The notes below the pieces were generated by a model. It did not search any database and was not told where the DNA came from. It was given only the letters and a program-made list of their open reading frames with translations. A stretch of DNA of 64,000 bases from Ceratothoa steindachneri (lineage: Eukaryota > Arthropoda > Malacostraca > Isopoda > Cymothoidae): positions 182,009,653 to 182,073,652 of the forward strand of contig OZ018326.1 in the NCBI GenBank assembly GCA_963969495.1, read 5' to 3'. Shown here piece after piece: positions 57,785 to 64,000 of the stretch. Made by a program: the position numbers and the translations under genes. Every line of letters starts with the position of its first letter. The first letter of the stretch is position 1.

Positions 57785-58497
57785 CTAAAACAGAATAATT
57801 GTCGGGTTAATCTAGTGAGAAGAGTTTAACCCTATCATTCGAAGGAAAATGTAAAACAACAAAAGGGTTTTGAATTTCAATATAATCTGTTGAATAGTTA
57901 TGATGTTATTGCCAAAACAAAATAATTCCCTGGCTAACCTTGGGAGAACTTCGTTAATTGAAATCATTCGAAAGAGAATGTTAAACAACCTAAGGGTTTC
58001 AAATTTTGTTCAAATGGGGGGAATAGTTATAATGTTATTTTCCAAACAAAATTATTCCCAGGATAACCTTGGGGGACTTTGGCAATTATATCATTCGAAA
58101 GAGAATGTAAAACAACATAAGGGTTTCAAACTTCGATAGAATGGGCCGAATAGATATGATGTTATTGCTAAAATAAAATAATTCCTGGGTTAAACTTGGG
58201 AGGACCTTGTCTATTATATTATTTGAAAGAGAATGTACAACTACATAAAGCTTTTTTCAAATTCCGTTATAATCGACCGAATAGTTATGATGTTATTGTT
58301 AAAACTAAATAATTCCTGAGCTATACTTAGGAGGACCTGATCAATTATATTATTGGAAAGAGAATGTAAAACAACAAAAGGGTTTTCAAATTTCGTTAAA
58401 ATTGGCGGAATAGTTACAATGTTATTACTAAAAACAAAAAAAAAGCAAACTGAGGACCGACCGACATAGTGGGATGTAGAGTCGCACGCGACTAAAA
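57785..58497 (+). repeat. Tandem-tailed interspersed repeat, copy 2 (five units)
   Basis: Units start at about 57897, 58026, 58153, 58284 and 58423 (period 127-139 bp), each with GTTA..ATGTTATT, then AATTCC..GG.TAA.CTTGGG and AAGAGAATGTAAAACAAC. A partial unit lies before the first. The array ends in ACCGACCGACATAGTGGG then GCACGCGACTAAAA, the same terminal box as at 35880-35914. Open frames here (57900-58139, 58241-58543) come from the repeat periodicity. Confidence 0.85.
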
Positions 58498-58499
58498 TT

Positions 58500-59190
58500 T
58501 GCTTTAAAGGTGAAGCGTGGCAAAATGAATTTATGATATACATAAATAAGGAATTAGTTTCAATATTTAATTCAGTAAAGCTTATAAAAGTAAAACTACT
58601 TAATAATACTATTAGTAATGTGTGCTAAGTTATCTTTTCCTAGAAAATTATATTCAATAATTGAAATTACGAAAGGGTATTAAAATATTTATAGTGCATC
58701 GTTTGAATAATTGCTGTATTCAGGTAAACTTTGTTTTATTATTTTCACCAGTACGAAGTATATACTCTGCCAATTCACAAGTGATTTATTTATCAAATTG
58801 AAGAGAGAAATGAAGAAACCGGAAGATCGCAGCTAGCTTTTTGGAGGGATATGAGTTAATAAATGAAGTTTGCGAGCAAAGTAAACTTTATGCAGCAAAG
58901 CAACTATAAACTATTGATCATTTTACAGCAAAGAATTTTTGAAAATATCTTTCAGAACCCTCGTAAATTCTGGATAAAAAAAAAAGCTTCTTTCGTTCAT
59001 ATTTTATTGGTGTATGTCTGTTAAACATCTGATTTCTCAAAAGATCAGAAAAATCCATGCGTTTTCTATATTTCGTTATTAATATGTAAATGGCATAGGA
59101 CAAACTTTCTAAGCTAATGATAAGAGTCCTGTATTATATGTTTATCATTTCATCTATTCATTAATCTTAAATCGTTAATGAAAATTACAT
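58500..59190. other. No recognisable gene
   Basis: AT-rich, no supported frames. Confidence 0.45.
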
Positions 59191-59259
59191 ATATTAGAGA
59201 GGCTGACTTAAACTATTTGAAAACGGCGCCTCACGATGAAACATTTTCTTTTACAGACA

Positions 59260-59990
59260 AGTCCGATTTTCCAGAACCTGAAAGAGGTCAATAAGCTTAT
59301 GTAAAAACAAAAGTTCTTCAGCATAGATGATGTCATGATTCTTTACTGTAAACAGGAAGCTAATTAATTTATATAAGTTAAACCACTACGAGTTTGATTC
59401 AGAGTTTGGGCTGCAGATACCTCTGATGGCTTTCTTCTTCATACAAAACCATATTGTGTTTCAGGTACAAATATTCCAAATTCAGATCAATTTACAGGCA
59501 GCTCAATCATTTATAAGATGATCTGTCTACCTCTGTACTTTGTTAGAGAAAATTAATGCAACAGGAACATTGCATGATGATCATCTCATTGATGCTCTAA
59601 TCATGGCAAACAAGGTCACGGCAAAGAAAAATCATGGAAACATTGAGGAGGCCTTTACTTAATGTACATCTTTCTCAAGTGTAAATACAACAAGACGTTT
59701 GTTCTTGTGGCGATACAGCCAGGTACTCTCTAGATATACGCGAACACAAAAATTGGAGCCTAAAATAGAGAATAAATAGTGTTTCACATGACAATTTCTG
59801 TCAAGAAATTTATAACCAAATCGTGGGTGGATATAGTTTATGTCTGATCAGCAAGTAGGGTTAACCTGCAAGATCCGCATTCAGTCAAAGAAATGGAGTT
59901 GACCAATATTTGCATGAAGTATGACTTCACAGGTTAGAATTTCATGGAGGCTCTACACGAAACTAAGAAATAACCTCAGCCTGTTACACT
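59260..59990 (+). pseudogene. piggyBac transposase relic
   Basis: The plus strand in two alternating frames reads FFSIDDVMILYC (the SIDExMIPYYG block), VKPLR, RVWAADTSDGFLLHTKPYC (the KPIRFGFKxWxxxxxxGYxxxxxxYxG block), SGTNIPNSDQFTGSSIIYK, INATGTLHDDHLIDALIMA (the ATGTxRxNR block), VTAKKNHGNIEEAFT, then KYNKTFVLV. The order fits the DDE domain of piggyBac. The second Asp-containing block (FDNFFTS) is not readable. Frameshifts and stops throughout; no terminal repeats or TTAA duplication identified. The bases after 60000 contain another short open run (FTRKCGVQNYPTDSGTK) that I could not classify. Confidence 0.78.
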
Positions 59991-60229
59991 TCATTCGTCA
60001 TTTTTCCATTGCCATAATGGAAGTTTTAGCCAAAGCAAATTTTGGATAAATAAAATGAAAGTTATGACCAGAAAACAATTTACTAGAAAATGTGGTGTCC
60101 AAAATTATCCGACCGACAGCGGAACCAAAATTCCTTTGGAATATAGTGATTACATAATCAACGAAAAAGATTTGTCCGTTATATGTAATCAGTATTTAAT
60201 GTGGAGCCCTTTATTATCCCCGATGCTTT

Positions 60230-61100
60230 AACAACTACTGCCACTGGAACAAACTAAGTGTTGACACGATTTCACAGTAATCTTGCTACAGCTACATTCA
60301 TCTTGAAGAATTTCTTTAATTGTTTTCTGACACTTCGATTTAGCCTTTTTCCCAGTGTCTTTAAAATATTTTCAATGGGATTATGGCCCAGATTCTATGC
60401 AGGTCAGTTCATAACATAGATGTGCTTGTCGTCCAAATATTTTCACCGAATTGACATGAAAAGCATTTATATATAAAATTTAGAGGCTAGGCTTTGGAAA
60501 CTCACTGGTTCTCCATAAGCACGTACGTGTACCATTGCCTTCTATGTAGCGAAGTCACGAACCAAACCATGATACCCAGTTCGCGAAATTCAGACTCATT
60601 TTGGTGCAATTTGCAGGCAATCTTTGCTTGTTATGCAAAGAAATAACCACTTCCTTCAGGTAAAAATAATAACTTAGAATCGTCACTGAAGTGGAATTGA
60701 CTCCATTGGTAATCCGCCCATTAACATACATAGAGGTGAATATAAGACGAGCTTTCTTGTTTAATGGGTTGACAGCGAGGGTGTGAGCGGGAATATTGCT
60801 TTGCCTCAACCGACATGACAAATTCTGCCTCGAAAATTGATGGCCAAAATCGTACTAATTTCTCGAGAATTTCTGCAGCCATCTTGAAACGGTCCTTCTT
60901 CAGTATCTGGGTAATGGCTTGCTTTTATTTTTTTAATTTCTTCTTTGGCCTAATGGTTGATTTACCACACTTACATAAACATATTTTGTCATAGTTTGAG
61001 AGAATAGTCTGCACTACACTTTTGGACTGCTTGACAGTCTCTCCAATGACTCCAATTAAAATAAAATCTTGCTAGCGCTTTATTACGTTCAGCTAGCAGT
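60230..61100 (-). pseudogene. Tc1/mariner-type transposase relic
   Basis: On the minus strand from the right: GVIGETVKQSKSVVQTILSN (helix-turn-helix, near 61050), IRPKKKLKK and ITQILKKDRFKMAAEILEK, IPAHTLAVNPLNKKARLIFT near 60790 (second DNA-binding part leading to the catalytic domain), then KYLDDKHIYVMN and GHNPIENILKTLGKRLNRSV near 60420-60330 (the DLNPIENxW block, with the last catalytic Glu). Frames shift several times. The element limits are not clear. Confidence 0.78.
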
Positions 61101-61430
61101 AAGAGAGAGCCTGAAGATTACTTACGTAATTTACCTGGACGACAGCTGGATGAGAATCAACTGAAGTTTGGTACTATACAACAATACCAGTTCTCTTCAC
61201 AATAAGCCTAAGCATTCAAGTAATTTTAGATATTTCAATTTTTCTATTGCCTTGCTTATCTGCTGATAAATTCAGTTTTATTAATCGAAATTTGCATAAT
61301 CTTTGCTTATATTTACTTTATACTTGTAAGTTATCGTACAACAATTTGTGAAACAAAGGATTTTCTCTTGCAAAAGTTAATGAAGCCCTTGTAATAGAAA
61401 TACAGGCGTTCTGAATATTTTCGACGGTGA

Positions 61431-62605
61431 TGTATATAGAGTCAAGCCAAAGTTTTGAGACAACTATATTTTTTATTTAAGAAAATTAACAGAACTAATC
61501 AAAATTACATTCTCTTTTAGTGAATTTACATCATAGATTGAAGTTGAAATATAAAAAAATTGAGCGCCTAAATCAAGTTTATTAATAAATTCCCTCAATT
61601 GATGCTCGCAGTCAATATTTAGAATGATGTCCCTTGTTTTTCAAGACTGCTTCAATTCGTTTTGGCATGATGGAGACCAAATTTGTAATGATCTCTGGAC
61701 TGATATTGCTCCTGTTTTGTTCAATAAGCACTTTACAGCTTACAATTGGATGGCTTCTGTTTATCAACCATCTGTTTTATTATAGCCCACAAATTCTCTA
61801 TTGGCTTCAAATCAAGCGAATTCCCGGGCAAAGGTCCCAAAAGTTCGATGTTACTTCCTGCCGAGAACTTTTTGGTTATTTTTGCTTAGTGAGAAGGTGC
61901 GCTATCATACTGAATAATACATTTATTACCCCCCAATTGGTCTTAACCCGTTGGGAAAAGTGCTGATGAAGCACTTAACCCAACGGATCGAGTTCATAGC
62001 AGTGTTGTTCCGCAAAATTGTTAGTGCTTCAGTTCCCTTAGATGAGAACCAGCGCCAGATTTGGAGCATATCCAGATGGTTTAGTAAGCCAGACCCATTA
62101 GGTACTCATGAAAGCACTACTCCAGAAACTCCAATCAAGCGATATGGAGCTTCATCAGAGAATACCACTTTGTCCCAGTCTTTAACAGTTCATTCTATAT
62201 TTTACTTACAGAAGTGAAGCCAATCTGTAAGGTTATTATTTGGTGAGACAAGGCTTATACAAATTCTCCTCAACTTGAGACCTTTGTAGAAAAGTTTTAG
62301 CCTCTCCTTGTGACCTGAAACGTCAAACCTGACTCTTTCCAATCGTGAGCAAGTTTGACAATAGAAGCAAACTGATTCTTGAGCTGGGACCTTACGAGGA
62401 TGCTATCTTGGCGTTCGTTTGAAACTCTTGGGTTCCCAGAAGACTTTTTCATATTAGTGTAACCAGTCTTTTTGAAGTCATTAATGAAACTGAAGAGAAT
62501 GTTCTTTGATGCAATGCCTTTTGCAACTATCTCCTTGCACTTCAGGCCACTTTGGTGCTGAGCAACAATGGTTACACGCTTTTATTTGGCAAAATACATT
62601 TTTGG
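61431..62605 (-). pseudogene. Tc1/mariner-type transposase relic, diverged relative of the 38.2-kb element
   Basis: The minus strand starts near 62605 with KRVTIVAQHQSGLKCKEIVA, IASKNILFSFINDFKKTGY, SSGNPRVSNERQDSILVRSQ, clearly related to the N-terminus at 38559. Further on come KCIIQYDSAPSH (second catalytic Asp kept, then a stop), IELLGPLPGNSLDLKPIENL (last catalytic Glu), and SIMPKRIEAVLKNKGHHSKY near the C-terminus at ~61630. AAGCCAAAGTTTTGAGACAA at ~61445 looks like the terminal repeat at the C-terminal side; the other end was not found. Several stops and frameshifts. Confidence 0.85.
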
Positions 62606-62609
62606 AATT

Positions 62610-64000
62610 GAAAGAGATTCAAACATTTATTTTTACATAAAATATTACAAACTAATTACACAACATAATTCATTTAAGATATATTTGTGATTCAGCTTAG
62701 GAATAATCGTGTTTGTTTATTATTACTATTATTCTAATATGATGGGGGTAGAGAGCTTAGGTCTCTGGCGAACGGTACCAATGTTTTGTACTAGAGAAAA
62801 AACACAAAGCCTCACATATTGGGTGGAAATAAAGGTGTACGTTTATTTCAGTCTCCTCAAAAGTTCTTTATTTTGAAAAGTGTATTACCATTTTTAATCC
62901 ATAATTCGGAAGGATGAAAGTAAAATCTTCGAACAGTAAAGCCTCCTTTGAAACTTCCTACAACAAATTTCTAGATTTACACGTACTCAAATGTTTACAA
63001 ATGGTTCTGTCTCTATTTTCAGTATTAACACCCTCTCATACACCCAACTATATAATACAAGCCTTCCTGATCCCACAATAATTGCCTACCGAAATAGAAT
63101 TTATAATAAAGGAAACAGACGCGCTCCGCCCAAACAATACGTGATTATAAAAGCCTTTTTTTGTCGTTATTCCCATTTTCTTGATTTGATTCCTCTTTTT
63201 TCTTTCCATTAGTGGTCTTGCTTTCAAAGGCGATTGCCTTATTCAGTTTTTCTTTAATAAATCTAAATTGATTTAAATCACTGTTCGAAAATTAGGGAAC
63301 AACTGGAAGCATGTTTATTACAAGTATCTAATGGAATTTAATCTCTTGATACGAATCTAGAGTTGAGAGCTCTTCCATGCTTGGAAATTGGCTCCTCCAC
63401 TTTTGTGAGATAAGAAAGTTTGTACTGTTTGAAAGAATTATGTCAGAGGCAAATTATTTTTTTTAAATAGAGAAAACCCACGAAGAAATGTTTGCTAGAC
63501 ATTTCACAAGGTATTTAATAAAGAATAGAGTGCATTAGGGGAAGTGAAATTGTGTGGAAGCGGTATCGAATGGTAGGGGATTCCGCTCTACTACACCTGC
63601 CCTTATTCTCCAAGACATCAACTTTTTGGGGGGGAAGGTGGGTTATAAATAGATAAATTGTGGTTAGTAAATTAATTTTCTCTTTCTTTTGATCAATGGG
63701 ATCCTTTATTTTTGTTATGCGATAACTAACCTAACCTAACATATCCCAACTTAACAACTGCCAATCTTGCAAAGAAATTTTTAAAAGTTAGGAAATCTGG
63801 TCATTTGTCTAGGGTGAGTTTAGCCATTTTTCTAGAGCAGAGTCAAGTCCAGAGGCAGCGAAGGAGATGTAGAAAACTAAAGGGGAGAACACTTGAATAA
63901 AATAAATGGAAATTAAATGGAATCGAGAGATTGAATTGACTTTATAGTGTTTAAAAGCGTCAGAGAATTTTGTCACCTCGAAATTTTGAGAGATGACGTA
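62610..64000. other. No recognisable gene
   Basis: AT-rich. The 62991-63212 plus frame has no known signature. A short CTAACCTAACCTAAC run at ~63728 is too brief to be telomeric. Confidence 0.45.

Noticed and set aside
57900..58543. Open frames of 79 and 100 codons
   Set aside because: They follow the 127-139-bp tandem unit and end in the repeat's terminal box.
63725..63740. Telomere-like CCTAA run
   Set aside because: Only two to three imperfect units in an AT-rich region; AACCTAACC words also occur near 34600 and are not telomeric.

Overview
This is a eukaryotic, strongly AT-rich window. It looks like arthropod nuclear DNA, and a crustacean such as a copepod would fit, but the exact taxon is inference. 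Reasons: one spliced exon of a Tusp/TULP4-type gene with proper splice sites, a degraded copy of an uncharacterised protein family that is multi-copy in arthropods, and a dense load of Tc1/mariner, hAT, piggyBac, Merlin, LINE, SINE and LTR remains. No bacterial-style operon, CRISPR array or complete intact protein-coding gene is present. Almost every long open frame is part of a broken transposable element or is chance.

Layout. 0-4.6 kb: a ~30-bp minisatellite split by a hAT transposon (412-4027, exact 8-bp target duplication), which is itself split by a solo LTR. 5.9-7.4 kb: a second solo LTR (exact 5-bp duplication). 8.2-10.1 kb: TA microsatellites, a third LTR, and a 275-bp near-perfect palindrome carrying two hammerhead-like motifs. 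12.5-13.4 kb: Tc1 relic. 14.7-18.5 kb: hairpins, a foldback MITE, a Merlin transposase fragment and dispersed repeats. 19.0-22.3 kb: the broken arthropod family gene (minus strand), interrupted by a fourth LTR (19984-21644). 24.1 kb: Tc1 fragment. 27.6-29.7 kb: jockey-like LINE. 33.8 kb: short non-autonomous hAT. 35.6 kb and 57.8 kb: two copies of a repeat with a tandem tail. 38.2-39.7 kb: a Tc1 element with both ends. 40.4 kb: SINE. 41.5 kb: the Tusp/TULP4 exon. 44.6-46.1 kb: a young CR1-like LINE with only three nonsense codons. 49.7-51.8 kb: SINE and LINE remains. 54.4-55.9 kb: a 1.46-kb, 29-bp minisatellite. 59.2-62.6 kb: piggyBac relic and two Tc1 relics.

How it fits together: the only solid host coding signal is the 165-bp exon at 41523-41687, so the window is probably mostly intron and intergenic DNA around a minus-strand Tusp/TULP4 gene whose other exons I could not find. 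The mobile elements can be ordered in time by nesting: minisatellite, then hAT, then LTR; and arthropod family gene, then LTR. I did not find a convincing new biological system. The most unusual items are the paired hammerhead-like palindrome and the LTR family whose copies carry different numbers of an internal unit.
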